Below are positions 1 through 8,074 of a stretch of 64,000 nucleotides of DNA, one piece after another. A program made the position numbers and the translations under genes. The stretch's first letter is position 1. Each line of letters starts with the position of its first letter. The stretch spans positions 1-64,000 of the forward strand of contig CAZCFA010000004.1 of NCBI GenBank assembly GCA_964497825.1, written 5' to 3'. The notes under the pieces are model-generated. The model searched no databases. It saw nothing but the letters and a program-made list of their open reading frames with translations, and was not told where the DNA came from. This DNA comes from RHKX01 sp964497825 (GTDB lineage: Bacteria; Actinomycetota; Thermoleophilia; Solirubrobacterales; 70-9).

Positions 1-53
1 TCGAACGATTGCGGGAGCGGATCGGGAACAACGTGGCTGGCATCTACAGCTAG
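1..53 (+). CDS. C-terminal end of an unidentified plus-strand gene (partial)
   Basis: An open frame entering from the left edge reads ERLRERIGNNVAGIYS and stops with TAG at 51-53. It is convergent with map, and the two genes share the palindromic CTAG (50-53), so both stop codons occupy the same four bases. That arrangement is common for real convergent gene pairs and is the main reason to call it. Codon choice is mostly G/C-ending. Too little is visible to assign a family. Its presence means the usual infA-rpmJ-rpsM continuation of the operon is not found directly after map. Confidence 0.45.
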   Translation, partial: ERLRERIGNNVAGIYS

Positions 54-805
54 TCCTCGTGCCAGGGCGTCAGGATCCGCGGGCCCTCGCGGCCGACCGC
101 GACGGTGAACTCGAAGTGGGCGGCGAGCGAGCCGTCGTCGGAGTAGACCGACCAGCCGTCGTCGCCCATCGTGATGCCCTCCGAGCCGATATTGACCATC
201 GGCTCGATCGCGAAGGTCATGCCCTCCTCGAGCAGCGGCCCGCGGCCGGGCTCGCCGTAGTTGGGGATCTGCGGCTCCTCGTGCATGCGGCGGCCGATCC
301 CGTGGCCGACGAGGCTGCGGATCACCGCCAGCCCGTCGGCGGTGATCCGCCGCTCGATCGCGTGCGAGATGTCGCCGAGGTGGTTGCCGGCCTTGGCCTC
401 GGCGATCCCGGCGAACAGCGATTCCCGGGTCGTCTCCAGCAGCCCGATCGCCGGCTCGGAGACCGGGCCGATCGGGATCGTGATCGCCGCGTCGGCAACC
501 CAGCCGTCGTGGACGACGCCGACGTCGATCGAGAGCAGGTCGCCGCGCTCGAGCTCGTAGGGGCCCGGGATCCCGTGCACGACCATCGAATTCGGCGAGG
601 CGCAGATCGAGGCCGGGAAGCCGCGATAGCCCTTGAACGCGGCGGTCGCGCCCTGCGAGTGGATGAACTTCTCCGCCGCCGCGTCGAGCTCGGCTGTGGT
701 GACGCCGGGGCGGGCGCTCTTGCGCAGCATCTTCAGGCAGCGGGCGAGGATCTGGCCCGACTGCGCCATCCGATCGACCTGCTCGGGGGTCTTGGCGACG
801 ATCAA
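50..805 (-). CDS. map: Type I methionine aminopeptidase
   Basis: Removes the initiator methionine from nascent proteins in the cytoplasm. With a TTG start at 805 the protein is 251 aa and begins MIVAKTPEQVDRM, matching the family N terminus; the open frame upstream of this lies inside adk and is unlikely to be translated. All five metal ligands of the pita-bread fold are in place: D94, D105, H168, E201 and E232, almost the same numbering as the E. coli enzyme. It is last in the secY-adk-map segment, 22 nt after adk. No convincing Shine-Dalgarno precedes the TTG, so expression by reinitiation after adk is plausible. The start choice is less sure than the identity. Confidence 0.95.
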   Translation of the reverse strand: MIVAKTPEQVDRMAQSGQILARCLKMLRKSARPGVTTAELDAAAEKFIHSQGATAAFKGYRGFPASICASPNSMVVHGIPGPYELERGDLLSIDVGVVHDGWVADAAITIPIGPVSEPAIGLLETTRESLFAGIAEAKAGNHLGDISHAIERRITADGLAVIRSLVGHGIGRRMHEEPQIPNYGEPGRGPLLEEGMTFAIEPMVNIGSEGITMGDDGWSVYSDDGSLAAHFEFTVAVGREGPRILTPWHED

Positions 806-827
806 CGCGAGGTCTTGCCCGGCACGG

Positions 828-1502
828 TCAGAGCTCTTCCTCGAGCCGCAGCGTCGCCAGCAGGGCGCGGATCCGGTTGCCGACCTCGTCCGGGTCGAGG
901 GCGCCGTCGACGCGCTTGAGCACGCCACGCTGCTCGTAGTAGTCGACCAGCGGCTTCGTCTTCTCGTGGTAGGTCTCGAGCCGGTGGCGGATCACCTCCG
1001 GCTTGTCGTCGTCGCGGACGATCAGCCGGGCGCCGCAGACGTCGCAGACGTCCTCGTTCTTCGGCGGGTCGAAGTCGACGTGGAAGACGTGGCCCTCCTT
1101 GACGCAGGTACGGCGCCCGCCGAGCCGGCGCACGACCTCGTCGTCGGAGACGTCGATCAGCAGCGCCGCCGTGATCGAGCGGCCCAGGCTGTCCATCTCG
1201 GCGCCGAGCGCCTCGGCCTGGCCGACCGTGCGCGGGAACCCGTCGAGGATGAACCCGTCGGCGGCCTCGTGGTCGGCGACCCGCTCGGCGATCACCGCGA
1301 TGATCACCTCGTCGGGGACGAGATCGCCGCGGTCCATGTACTCCTTCGCCGTCCGGCCGAGCTCGGTCTCGTCGCGAACGGCGGCGCGGAGGATGTCCCC
1401 GGTCGCGTAGTAGGGAAGCCGGAAGTCCTCCTGCAGGCGCTCGCCCTGCGTGCCCTTGCCCGAGCCCGGGGGCCCGAGCAGGATGAGGTTGAGCTCGCTC
1501 AC
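828..1502 (-). CDS. adk: Adenylate kinase with modified zinc LID
   Basis: Catalyses ATP + AMP = 2 ADP. The 224-aa protein from GTG at 1502 starts VSELNLILLGPPGSGKG, with the P-loop at residues 10-18, the NMP-binding segment (TGD at 34-36), DGFPRT at 87-92 and a long LID. The LID resembles zinc-type adenylate kinases: C133, C153 and C156 are present, but the usual second cysteine is E136, followed by H138 and H141. Upstream in-frame codons reach 1559, but the P-loop spacing supports the GTG. The gene is separated from secY by an inserted secreted-protein gene, so it probably needs its own promoter or read-through. Confidence 0.95.
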   Translation of the reverse strand: MSELNLILLGPPGSGKGTQGERLQEDFRLPYYATGDILRAAVRDETELGRTAKEYMDRGDLVPDEVIIAVIAERVADHEAADGFILDGFPRTVGQAEALGAEMDSLGRSITAALLIDVSDDEVVRRLGGRRTCVKEGHVFHVDFDPPKNEDVCDVCGARLIVRDDDKPEVIRHRLETYHEKTKPLVDYYEQRGVLKRVDGALDPDEVGNRIRALLATLRLEEEL

Positions 1503-1554
1503 CCGCGAGAGGCTAGCCGGTCGTCCCGCCTGCGGCGAGGCGGCGCGGCGCGGC

Positions 1555-1595
1555 GCCACCCCCGCGGGCGCGGCGAGGCGCGCCGCGGGGGTGGC
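1555..1595. terminator. Strong GC stem-loop in the adk-RTX gene gap
   Basis: GCCACCCCCGCG at 1555-1566 pairs with CGCGGGGGTGGC at 1584-1595, and the pairing continues inward with one bulged G. The hairpin lies 22 nt downstream of the RTX-protein stop and 53 nt upstream of the adk start. No T-tract follows. It may be a GC-type terminator that ends the accessory transcript before adk. Confidence 0.5.
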
Positions 1596-1616
1596 TCCCT
1601 GCCGGTTCGGACTTGC

Positions 1617-2936
1617 CTACGCCCTGCCCTCGCAGCCGCGCTTGGTGTCGTTGCCGGTCCCGCCGCGGCAGCGGTCGTCACCGCGGCCGCCGCCGATCAG
1701 GTCGTTGCCCTTGTTGCCCTGCAGGTTGTCGTCGCCGAGCCTGCCCCGGACGACGTCGTTGCCGCGGTTGCCGGAGATCCGGTCGTCGTTGTTGCCGCCG
1801 AACAGCTTGTCGTCGTTGTTGCCGCCGCGGATCTCGTCGTCGCCCGACTGGCCGTGGACCTCGTCACGGTCCCGGAGCCCGCGAATCTCGTCCTCGCCGC
1901 CGTTGCCGTAGATGAGGTCGTCGCCGGCGTTGCCGACGATGTCGTCGTCGCCGGCGTTGCCCCGGATCGTGTCGTCGCCGTTGCCGCCGCAGATCACGTC
2001 GTCGCCGCCGCGGCCGCGGATCCGATCGTCGTTCTTGCTGCCGAGGATGACATCGTCGCCCTTCGTCCCTGTGGCGACGCCCCCGCTCGCGACCACGTTC
2101 GGCTCCAGCCCCTGGCAGACGCCGTTCTCGGCGCCGCTCGGCGCCGCTCCGCGCTTGCAGTCGCTCGGCGCGGTGCCGCGCAGCCGCAGGTTGTCGATGA
2201 ACGCGGTCGAGTCGTAGATGTGATCGGAGGCGTCGTAGATCGTCACGTAGACGCTGTGCGGCCCCGGCGTGATCGGCGTCGTCGCCCGCAGCACCGGCGT
2301 CGCGCCGTCGTAGGTCGTCCCGAGCGCGTTGTCAGCCGATGTGCCGGCCGCGTTGACCGTCGTCAGATCGCCGTTGGGGCCGAACGCGAAGTTGCTCGGC
2401 GCCGTCACCGTTCCCGAGCCGGAGACCGTGAAGTCCGAGCTGTCGAGCTCGACCAGGAAGGCGTCGTTGAACGTCGAGCCGACGAACTCCGAGAACTCCT
2501 CGGTGAGGAACCGGTAGTCCATCGTCAGGCAGGTCCGGTCGTCCGGCACGTCGAGGTCGATGCGCAGCTGCACGAGGTCGTTGGCCGTCGTGCCGTGTCC
2601 GCCGCCGTCGCCGCCGTTGTCGGACGAGGTGCTCTCGGAGCTGTTCGGTGCCTCGACCTGATTGACGTCGCCGGTGCTGATCACGCCGTAGGTCGGCCCC
2701 GACAGCGGGAACAGCGCCAGCTCGCTGTCGGAGACGGCGCTCGGATTGCCGCTCGGCGGGCGCACCGTGAAGGCCGCTCCGGTGACGCTGCCCGCGTCGG
2801 CCGCGCGCACGGTGGCCGCGGCGAGCGCGTTGGCGTCGGCCGTCGGCGTCACGGCGGCATTCGCCGGTGCCGCCGCCGCGAGCACGGCGAGCGCCGTCAG
2901 TGCCGACAATGCCGCCGGCAGCTTCCTGCTTGCCAT
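1617..2936 (-). CDS. Secreted choice-of-anchor-L-like protein with RTX calcium-binding repeats
   Basis: A 439-aa exported protein. Residues 1-28 form a signal peptide (basic start, Ala/Leu core, ANA-A cleavage site). Residues about 40-260 resemble the choice-of-anchor L domain, with the signature FLTEEFSEFVGSTFNDAFLV. From residue 290 to near the end come about 16 consecutive nonapeptides of the GGxGDDxIxG type, which in RTX proteins wind into a calcium-binding beta-roll. Export is presumably through Sec, with folding on extracellular Ca2+. The gene sits between adk and secY on the same strand, an unusual site for a surface protein. It has a 93-nt upstream gap and a downstream stem-loop, so it may be its own transcription unit. 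No enzymatic domain is visible. Confidence 0.85.
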   Translation of the reverse strand: MASRKLPAALSALTALAVLAAAAPANAAVTPTADANALAAATVRAADAGSVTGAAFTVRPPSGNPSAVSDSELALFPLSGPTYGVISTGDVNQVEAPNSSESTSSDNGGDGGGHGTTANDLVQLRIDLDVPDDRTCLTMDYRFLTEEFSEFVGSTFNDAFLVELDSSDFTVSGSGTVTAPSNFAFGPNGDLTTVNAAGTSADNALGTTYDGATPVLRATTPITPGPHSVYVTIYDASDHIYDSTAFIDNLRLRGTAPSDCKRGAAPSGAENGVCQGLEPNVVASGGVATGTKGDDVILGSKNDDRIRGRGGDDVICGGNGDDTIRGNAGDDDIVGNAGDDLIYGNGGEDEIRGLRDRDEVHGQSGDDEIRGGNNDDKLFGGNNDDRISGNRGNDVVRGRLGDDNLQGNKGNDLIGGGRGDDRCRGGTGNDTKRGCEGRA

Positions 2937-3029
2937 CGTTACCTTCCGTCCCCGGTGACCATCGGTTCGACCACCGTCTGGTTGCTTCCCTGTACACCCT
3001 TGAACAGGCGGGGGGCGGAAAGTTGCGGG

Positions 3030-4298
3030 CTACTTGAGAAAGCCCTCGTAGTTGCGCATCATCAGCTGCGCCTCGAGCTGCTTGACAGTGTCGAGGGCGA
3101 CGCCGACGACGATCAGGATCGAGGTGCCGCCGAAGAAGAAGTTGGCCGAGGTCTGCGAGATCAGGATCGTCGGCAGCGCCGCGACGAAGCCGAGGTAGAT
3201 CGCGCCGGCGAAGGTCAGCCGCGAGAGGATCCGGTCCAGGTACTCGGCGGTCGGGCGGCCGGGGCGGACGCCGGGGATGAAGCCGCCGTACTTCTTCAGG
3301 TTGTCGGCCTGGTCGACGGGGTTGAAGGTGACCGCGGTGTAGAAGTAGGTGAAGATGACGATGAAGAAGACCTCGCCGATCACGTAGGCCCAGCGGTTGG
3401 GCGCGAAGAAGGCGGCGAAGTCGAGCGCCGCCGGCGTGTTCAGGAGCTGCCCGACGGTCGGCGGGAAGGCCATGATCGAGGCCGCGAAGATCACCGGGAT
3501 CACCCCGGCCATGTTGACCCGCAGCGGCAGGTAGCTGGAGCCGCCGGTCGTCATCTTGCGGCCGACGACGCGCTTCGCGTACTGGACGGGGATCCGCCGC
3601 TGGCCCTCCTGGACGAAGACGATGCCGACGATCACCGCCAGCGCGATGAACGGCATCATCACGACGAAGACCTGGTCGGGGTTCGTCCACCAGGCCGAGA
3701 TCCCGCCCGGCAGGCCGGAGACGATCGAGGCGAAGATCATCAGCGAGATCCCGTTGCCGATGCCGCGCTGGGTGATCAGCTCGCCGAACCACATCAGCAG
3801 CACGCAGCCCGCGGTCAGCGAGGTGACGATCAGCATCAGCTTCGCGAAGGTGAGCTCGCCGACGATGCTCTGGCCGCTCGAGCCGAACGACTGGAACAGG
3901 AAGACGTAGCCGACCGACTGCGCGAAGGAGAGGCCGACGGTCAGGTAGCGCGTGTACTGGGTGATCTTCTGCTGACCGACCTCGCCCTCCTTCTGCAAGC
4001 GCTCGAGCGAGGGCAGCACCACCGTCAGCAGCTGCAGGATGATCGAGGCGGTGATGTAGGGCATGATCCCGAGCGCGAACAGCGACAGCCGCGAGAGCGA
4101 GCCGCCGCTGAACAGGTTCAGGAAGCCGAGGATGTTGCCGCTCCCGAACTGGTTCTGGAGGTCGTCGATCTGGGCGACGTCGACGCCGGGCGCGGGGATG
4201 TAGGCGCCGAGCCGGTAGAGCGCCAGCATCGCCGCGGTGAAGGCGAGCTTGCGCCGGATCTCGGGGATCGCGAACGCGTTTCCGAGGATCTTCAGCAT
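3030..4298 (-). CDS. secY: Preprotein translocase subunit SecY
   Basis: Channel-forming subunit of the SecYEG translocon in the cytoplasmic membrane. The 422-aa sequence starts MLKILGNAFAIPEIRRKL and contains the family signatures around the plug and TM2 (LGIMPYITASIILQLL) and in the C-terminal half (PGVRPGRPTAEYLDRIL), with about ten hydrophobic segments expected. It begins 3 nt after rplO, as in the spc operon. Its partner secE is encoded at 42193-42720. Unlike most genomes, adk does not follow directly: a secreted RTX-repeat gene intervenes. Confidence 0.98.
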   Translation of the reverse strand: MLKILGNAFAIPEIRRKLAFTAAMLALYRLGAYIPAPGVDVAQIDDLQNQFGSGNILGFLNLFSGGSLSRLSLFALGIMPYITASIILQLLTVVLPSLERLQKEGEVGQQKITQYTRYLTVGLSFAQSVGYVFLFQSFGSSGQSIVGELTFAKLMLIVTSLTAGCVLLMWFGELITQRGIGNGISLMIFASIVSGLPGGISAWWTNPDQVFVVMMPFIALAVIVGIVFVQEGQRRIPVQYAKRVVGRKMTTGGSSYLPLRVNMAGVIPVIFAASIMAFPPTVGQLLNTPAALDFAAFFAPNRWAYVIGEVFFIVIFTYFYTAVTFNPVDQADNLKKYGGFIPGVRPGRPTAEYLDRILSRLTFAGAIYLGFVAALPTILISQTSANFFFGGTSILIVVGVALDTVKQLEAQLMMRNYEGFLK

Positions 4299-4301
4299 GA
4301 A

Positions 4302-4796
4302 CTAGGAGTCGAGCGTCTCGACGCTGCCGCCGGCTCCCTCGATCTTCTCGCGCGCGGTGGCGCTGAACGCGTGCGCGCGTACCGTCAGCTTCTTCGAGAG
4401 GTCCCCGTTGCCGAGGATCTTGACCGGGTGCTTGCGGGTCGCGAGGCCGGCGGCGCGGAGCGTCTCCGGGGTCACCTCGGCGCCATCGTCGAAGCGCTGC
4501 TCGAGCGTCGCCAGGTTGACCGGCTGGGTGTGGGTGCGGAACTGCTCGAACGGCATCGACATCTTCTTGTTCGGGCCGCGCAGCTTCCGCGTCCGCATGT
4601 GGATCGGGTTCTGGCCGCCCTCGCGGGCGACGCGCTGCTTGGCGCCGGCGCGGGCGCCCTGGCCCTTGTGGCCGCGGCCGGCCGTCTTGCCGCTTCCGGA
4701 GCCGTGGCCACGGCCGACCCGCTTGCGGTCCTTGCGGGTGCCCGGCTTCGGGCTCAGGTTATGCAGCCCGATCTGCTCGGGGTCGAGGCGCGCCAT
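4302..4796 (-). CDS. rplO: 50S ribosomal protein L15
   Basis: Large-subunit assembly protein, 164 aa from the ATG at 4796. It starts MARLDPEQIGLHNLSPKPG and shows the Gly/Lys/Arg-rich N-terminal segment (GRGHGSGSGKTAGRGHKGQG) that threads into 23S rRNA. The ATG overlaps the rpmD stop by one base (TGATG), indicating translational coupling. It is somewhat longer than the usual 145-150 residues. A longer upstream open frame is only the shadow of rpmD and rpsE. Confidence 0.97.
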   Translation of the reverse strand: MARLDPEQIGLHNLSPKPGTRKDRKRVGRGHGSGSGKTAGRGHKGQGARAGAKQRVAREGGQNPIHMRTRKLRGPNKKMSMPFEQFRTHTQPVNLATLEQRFDDGAEVTPETLRAAGLATRKHPVKILGNGDLSKKLTVRAHAFSATAREKIEGAGGSVETLDS

Positions 4797-4984
4797 CAGC
4801 CCTTCCCCTTCGGCTTGACGGTGACCAGGTGGGAGACCTTGCGCAGCAGGCCGTCGAGGTGCTCGCCCTCGCTGCGCGTGACCGACCGGCCGATCCGGCC
4901 CAGCTTCAGGGTGCGCAGCGTGTCGCGCTGCTTCGGGCTCGCCCCGTTCGCGGAGCGGACCTGCTCGATCACGACCTCGCCCAT
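4796..4984 (-). CDS. rpmD: 50S ribosomal protein L30
   Basis: Small large-subunit protein of 62 aa starting MGEVVIEQVRSANGASPKQ, with the family core LRTLKLGRIGRSV and the typical ferredoxin-like beta-alpha-beta length. It lies between rpsE and rplO, with one-base stop/start overlaps (TGATG) on both sides. Position and sequence both match the canonical spc operon. Confidence 0.96.
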   Translation of the reverse strand: MGEVVIEQVRSANGASPKQRDTLRTLKLGRIGRSVTRSEGEHLDGLLRKVSHLVTVKPKGKG

Positions 4985-5739
4985 CAGGACTCACCCTCGG
5001 CCGAGGCGGAGGCCTCGGGCTCGGTCGGGGCCGCGGCGGGCTCGGTCGGCGCCGTCTTGGGCTCGGCCGGGGCCGGGGCGGGCTCGGCCGGCGCCGCGGC
5101 GGGCACGGTCGAGGTCGCCTCGGCCGCGGCCGGGGCCGCCTCGGCCGCGGGCGCCTCGGCGACGACCGCGACCGGGTCGGGCGCCTCGGCGTCGGCGCCG
5201 TCGGTGGGCTCGGCGTCCTTGGGGATCCCCAGCACCTCGCGGATCGTCAGCCCGCGCAGCTCGGCGACCTGCTGCGGGCGGCGCAGGCTACGCAGCCCCT
5301 CCATCGTCGCCTTCACCTGGTTGATCGGGTTGTTGGTGCCGATCGACTTCGTCAGCACGTCGCGGATGCCGCCGAGCTCGAGCACGGCGCGGACGCCGCC
5401 GCCGGCGATCACGCCGGTGCCCTCGCTGGCCGGGCGCAGGACGACGTGGCCGGCGCCGAAGCGGCCGATCGCGCGATGCGGCAGCGTCTGCCCGTACTTG
5501 GGGATCCGGATCAGGTCCTTGCGGGCGTTCTCGACCGCCTTCTGGATCGCCAGCGGGACCTCGCGGGCCTTGCCGTAGCCGATCCCGACGACGTCGTTCT
5601 CGTCGCCGACCGCGACCAGCGCCGTGAACGAGAAGCGGCGGCCGCCCTTGACGACCTTGGCGACGCGGTTGATCTCGATCACGCGCTCCTGCAGGTCGAG
5701 CCCCTGGGGGCTGACTCTCTCTACGTCGGTGGTGCTCAT
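4984..5739 (-). CDS. rpsE: 30S ribosomal protein S5 with 80-aa Ala/Pro/Glu tail
   Basis: S5 shapes the mRNA entry region and decoding fidelity. Residues 1 to about 171 form the normal S5: a double-stranded RNA-binding fold with ERVIEINRVAKVVKGGRRFSF and a C-terminal domain with GTNNPINQVKATMEGL. Residues 172-251 are an extra low-complexity tail rich in Ala, Pro, Glu and Thr with repeats of the APAEP/APTEP kind, about 80 residues longer than most S5 proteins. The tail is in frame and ends one base before rpmD, so it is part of the gene. Its role is unknown. Confidence 0.97.
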   Translation of the reverse strand: MSTTDVERVSPQGLDLQERVIEINRVAKVVKGGRRFSFTALVAVGDENDVVGIGYGKAREVPLAIQKAVENARKDLIRIPKYGQTLPHRAIGRFGAGHVVLRPASEGTGVIAGGGVRAVLELGGIRDVLTKSIGTNNPINQVKATMEGLRSLRRPQQVAELRGLTIREVLGIPKDAEPTDGADAEAPDPVAVVAEAPAAEAAPAAAEATSTVPAAAPAEPAPAPAEPKTAPTEPAAAPTEPEASASAEGES

Positions 5740-5779
5740 ATCGGCTGCTCTGCTGGCTCTCTCGTTCGCGGGTGGTCGA

Positions 5780-6133
5780 TCAGAATTGCAGGCCGCCCTC
5801 GCGGGCGCCGGCGGCGAGCTCGGCGACGCGGCCGTGGTAGCGGTAGCCGCCGCGGTCGAAGACGCAGCTCTCGACGCCGGCGGCCTTGCCGCGCTCGGCG
5901 AGCAGCGCGCCGATCCGCTTCGCGCGCTCGCCGCCTTCGAGATCCTTGACGTCGGCCTCGTTCCAGTTCGCCTGCGCGAGCGTGTGGCCGCGCTCGTCGT
6001 CGATCAGCTGCGCGTAGAGGCCGCGGTTGGAGCGGAAGACGGCCAGCCGCGGACGCGCGGCGCTGCCGCGGACCTTGGCCCGCACCCGCCGGCGGCGGCG
6101 GATCCGTCGCCCTGCGCGTGTCTGCACCGTCAT
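5780..6133 (-). CDS. rplR: 50S ribosomal protein L18
   Basis: Binds 5S rRNA in the central protuberance together with L5. The protein has 117 aa, an Arg-rich N terminus (GRRIRRRRRVRAKVRG) and the core RPRLAVFRSNRGLYAQLIDD, ending in the typical GLQF. Length and operon position (rplF-rplR-rpsE) are canonical. A 40-nt gap separates it from rpsE, one of the larger gaps in this segment. Confidence 0.97.
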   Translation of the reverse strand: MTVQTRAGRRIRRRRRVRAKVRGSAARPRLAVFRSNRGLYAQLIDDERGHTLAQANWNEADVKDLEGGERAKRIGALLAERGKAAGVESCVFDRGGYRYHGRVAELAAGAREGGLQF

Positions 6134-6146
6134 CGACCTACCTCGC

Positions 6147-6680
6147 CTACGCTCGCTTGCCGACCTTGCGGCGGACGTGCTCGTCGGCGTAGCGGACGCC
6201 CTTGCCCTTGTAGGGCTCGGGCGGGCGGTGGCGGCGGATCTGCGCCGCGACCTCGCCGACGAGCTGCTTGTCGATGCCGCGGACGACGATCTCGGTCGGC
6301 TGCGGCACCTCGAACTCGATCCCCTCGGGAGCGGCGACGCTGATCGGGTGCGAGAAGCCGAGCGAGAGCTCGAGCCCCTTGCCGGCCGGCTTCGCGCGGT
6401 AGCCGACGCCGGTGATAGCCAGCCGCTTCTCGTAGCCGTCGGTGACGCCGATCACCATGTTCGCGATCAGCGAGCGGGTCAGCCCGTGCAGGGCGCGGTG
6501 CTCGCCGCGGTCCGTCGGGCGGGCGACGGTCAGCACGCCGTCAGCGAGCTCGATCCTCATGTCGGGATCGACCCGCTGCTCGAGCTCGCCCTTGGGACCG
6601 TTCACGCTCACGCGGCCGGGGCCGACGTCGACGGTGACGCCCGCGGGGATCTCGATTGGCTTGTTACCGATTCGGCTCAT
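6147..6680 (-). CDS. rplF: 50S ribosomal protein L6
   Basis: L6 lies near the factor-binding site of the large subunit. The 177-aa protein starts MSRIGNKPIEIPAGVTV and carries the C-terminal signature RPPEPYKGKGVRYADE used in rRNA binding. Length is standard, and the gene sits between rpsH (24-nt gap) and rplR (13-nt gap), as in the spc operon. Confidence 0.98.
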   Translation of the reverse strand: MSRIGNKPIEIPAGVTVDVGPGRVSVNGPKGELEQRVDPDMRIELADGVLTVARPTDRGEHRALHGLTRSLIANMVIGVTDGYEKRLAITGVGYRAKPAGKGLELSLGFSHPISVAAPEGIEFEVPQPTEIVVRGIDKQLVGEVAAQIRRHRPPEPYKGKGVRYADEHVRRKVGKRA

Positions 6681-6704
6681 CGAAGATGGTGTTGGTCTCG
6701 CCGC

Positions 6705-7100
6705 TCACCAGACGTAGGCGACGACCTCGCCGCCGACGCCCTTCTGCTTGGCCTCGTGGCCGGTCATCACGCCCGCCGAGGTCGAGATGATCGCAGTCCC
6801 CATGCCGCCCTGCACGCGCGGCACCTCGCCGCCGCCGACGTAGCGGCGGCGGCCCGGGCGCGAGATCCGCCGCATGCCGTTGATCACCGGGTCGCGATCG
6901 TCGGTGTACTTGAGCTTGATCCGGATCGACTCGCCGACCGCGGTCGGCTCGACCTCGTAGCCGCCCAGGTAGCCCTGCTCGACGAGGATCCGCGTCATCT
7001 CCTTCTTCAGCCGCGATGCCGGGATCTCGACCTCCGGGTGGTCGGCGCCGAGCGCGTTGCGAACGCGGGTCAGATAGTCGGCTACGGGATCGACTTGCAT
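6705..7100 (-). CDS. rpsH: 30S ribosomal protein S8
   Basis: Central-domain 16S rRNA-binding protein and, in E. coli, the autoregulator of the spc operon. The 131-aa sequence starts MQVDPVADYLTRVRNAL and ends with the family signature region GTAIISTSAGVMTGHEAKQKGVGGEVVAYVW. Length is canonical. Whether S8 regulates this operon by binding a mimic in the rplE region cannot be judged from the sequence alone. Confidence 0.98.
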   Translation of the reverse strand: MQVDPVADYLTRVRNALGADHPEVEIPASRLKKEMTRILVEQGYLGGYEVEPTAVGESIRIKLKYTDDRDPVINGMRRISRPGRRRYVGGGEVPRVQGGMGTAIISTSAGVMTGHEAKQKGVGGEVVAYVW

Positions 7101-7110
7101 CCTCGCCTCC

Positions 7111-7296
7111 CTACCAGCTCGACTTGGTCATGCCGGGGACGTAGCCCTTGTGGGCCTGCTCGCGCAGGCAGATCCGGCAGAGGCCGAACTTGCGGTAGAC
7201 CGCGCGCGAGCGGCCGCACTTGCGGCAGCGGTTGTAGTTGCGGCTCTTGAACTTCGAGCCCTTCGCCTGCTTGACGCGCTGTGACGTCTTCGCCAT
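7111..7296 (-). CDS. rpsN: 30S ribosomal protein S14, zinc-binding short form
   Basis: The 61-aa type Z S14 carries two CXXC pairs, CRKC and CRIC, expected to bind one zinc ion. This short form is the one encoded inside spc operons of Gram-positive bacteria; zinc-free long paralogues, if present, are elsewhere. The ATG overlaps the rplE stop (TAATG), indicating coupled translation. Confidence 0.97.
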   Translation of the reverse strand: MAKTSQRVKQAKGSKFKSRNYNRCRKCGRSRAVYRKFGLCRICLREQAHKGYVPGMTKSSW

Positions 7297-8066
7297 TACT
7301 CCTCTTCGCCTCCGTCGTCGGATGAAGCCTGTTCCTCGTCATCGTCGCGCTGCGGCCGCTCGTACGCCTCGGGGTTCTCCTCCTTGAGCTGCTCGAGCGC
7401 CGCCGCCTCGGCCTCGGCGCGCTGCCGCGCCTCCTCCTTGCGGTGCTCCTCTTCCTCGCCGGCCAGCTCGTCGGGCGACTTGCCGCCGGGCCGGCCCTCC
7501 TGCGCGAACGGGAAGCCGAGCCCGAGCAGCAGCTCGAAGCCCTCCTCGTCGGTCCGCGCCGTGGTCGTCACGGCGATGTCGAGGCCACGGGTCTGGCTGA
7601 CCGAGTCGTAGTCGATCTCCGGGAAGATGAGCTGCTCGCGGATGCCGAGCGAGTAGTTGCCGCGACCGTCGAACGAGCGCGGGTTGAGCCCGCGGAAGTC
7701 GCGGATCCGCGGGATCGCGATCGTCACCAGGCGATCGACGAACTCCCACATCCGGGCCTTGCGCAGCGTCGCCGAGACGCCGACCGGCATCCCCTCCCGG
7801 AGCTTGAACGCGGCGATCGACTTGCGGGCGCGGCGCACGCTCGGCCGCTGGCCGGTGATCGTCGCCAGCTCCGCCGTCGCATCGTCGATCGCGCCGGCCT
7901 CGCCGGTGCCCATGTTCACCGTCACCTTGACCAGGCGCGGCACCGCCATCGGCGTCGTGTAGCCGAACTTCTTCGTCAGCGCCGGCACGACCTCGCTCGC
8001 GTAGGTCTCGCGCAGCCGCGGCGGCGGCGCCGGTGCCCGGGTCGGTGTCTCGGTTGCAGCTTCCAT
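7296..8066 (-). CDS. rplE: 50S ribosomal protein L5 with acidic C-terminal extension
   Basis: L5 binds 5S rRNA and contacts the P-site tRNA and S13. The 256-aa protein has a short Pro-rich N-terminal addition, then the standard fold (RLRETYASEVVPALTKKFGY, VTVNMGTGEA, the GLDIAVTTTARTDEE region). After about residue 190 there is an extra 65-residue highly charged segment rich in Glu, Lys and Arg that ends in an acidic run (SSDDGGEEE) and looks like a coiled coil or disordered tail. The normal family length is about 180. The extension is in frame and ends exactly at the coupled rpsN start. Confidence 0.96.
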   Translation of the reverse strand: MEAATETPTRAPAPPPRLRETYASEVVPALTKKFGYTTPMAVPRLVKVTVNMGTGEAGAIDDATAELATITGQRPSVRRARKSIAAFKLREGMPVGVSATLRKARMWEFVDRLVTIAIPRIRDFRGLNPRSFDGRGNYSLGIREQLIFPEIDYDSVSQTRGLDIAVTTTARTDEEGFELLLGLGFPFAQEGRPGGKSPDELAGEEEEHRKEEARQRAEAEAAALEQLKEENPEAYERPQRDDDEEQASSDDGGEEE

Positions 8067-8074
8067 CGGTTCGC

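Noticed and set aside
633..5324. Very long plus-strand open frames opposite the ribosomal genes (also 16075-17990, 28208-31210, 31390-34422 and 36029-41476)
   Set aside because: They are antisense to well-identified proteins, their composition is Arg/Ala/Val/Asp-biased as expected from the complement of GC-rich codons, and they lack recognisable domains. Stop codons are simply rare at this GC content.
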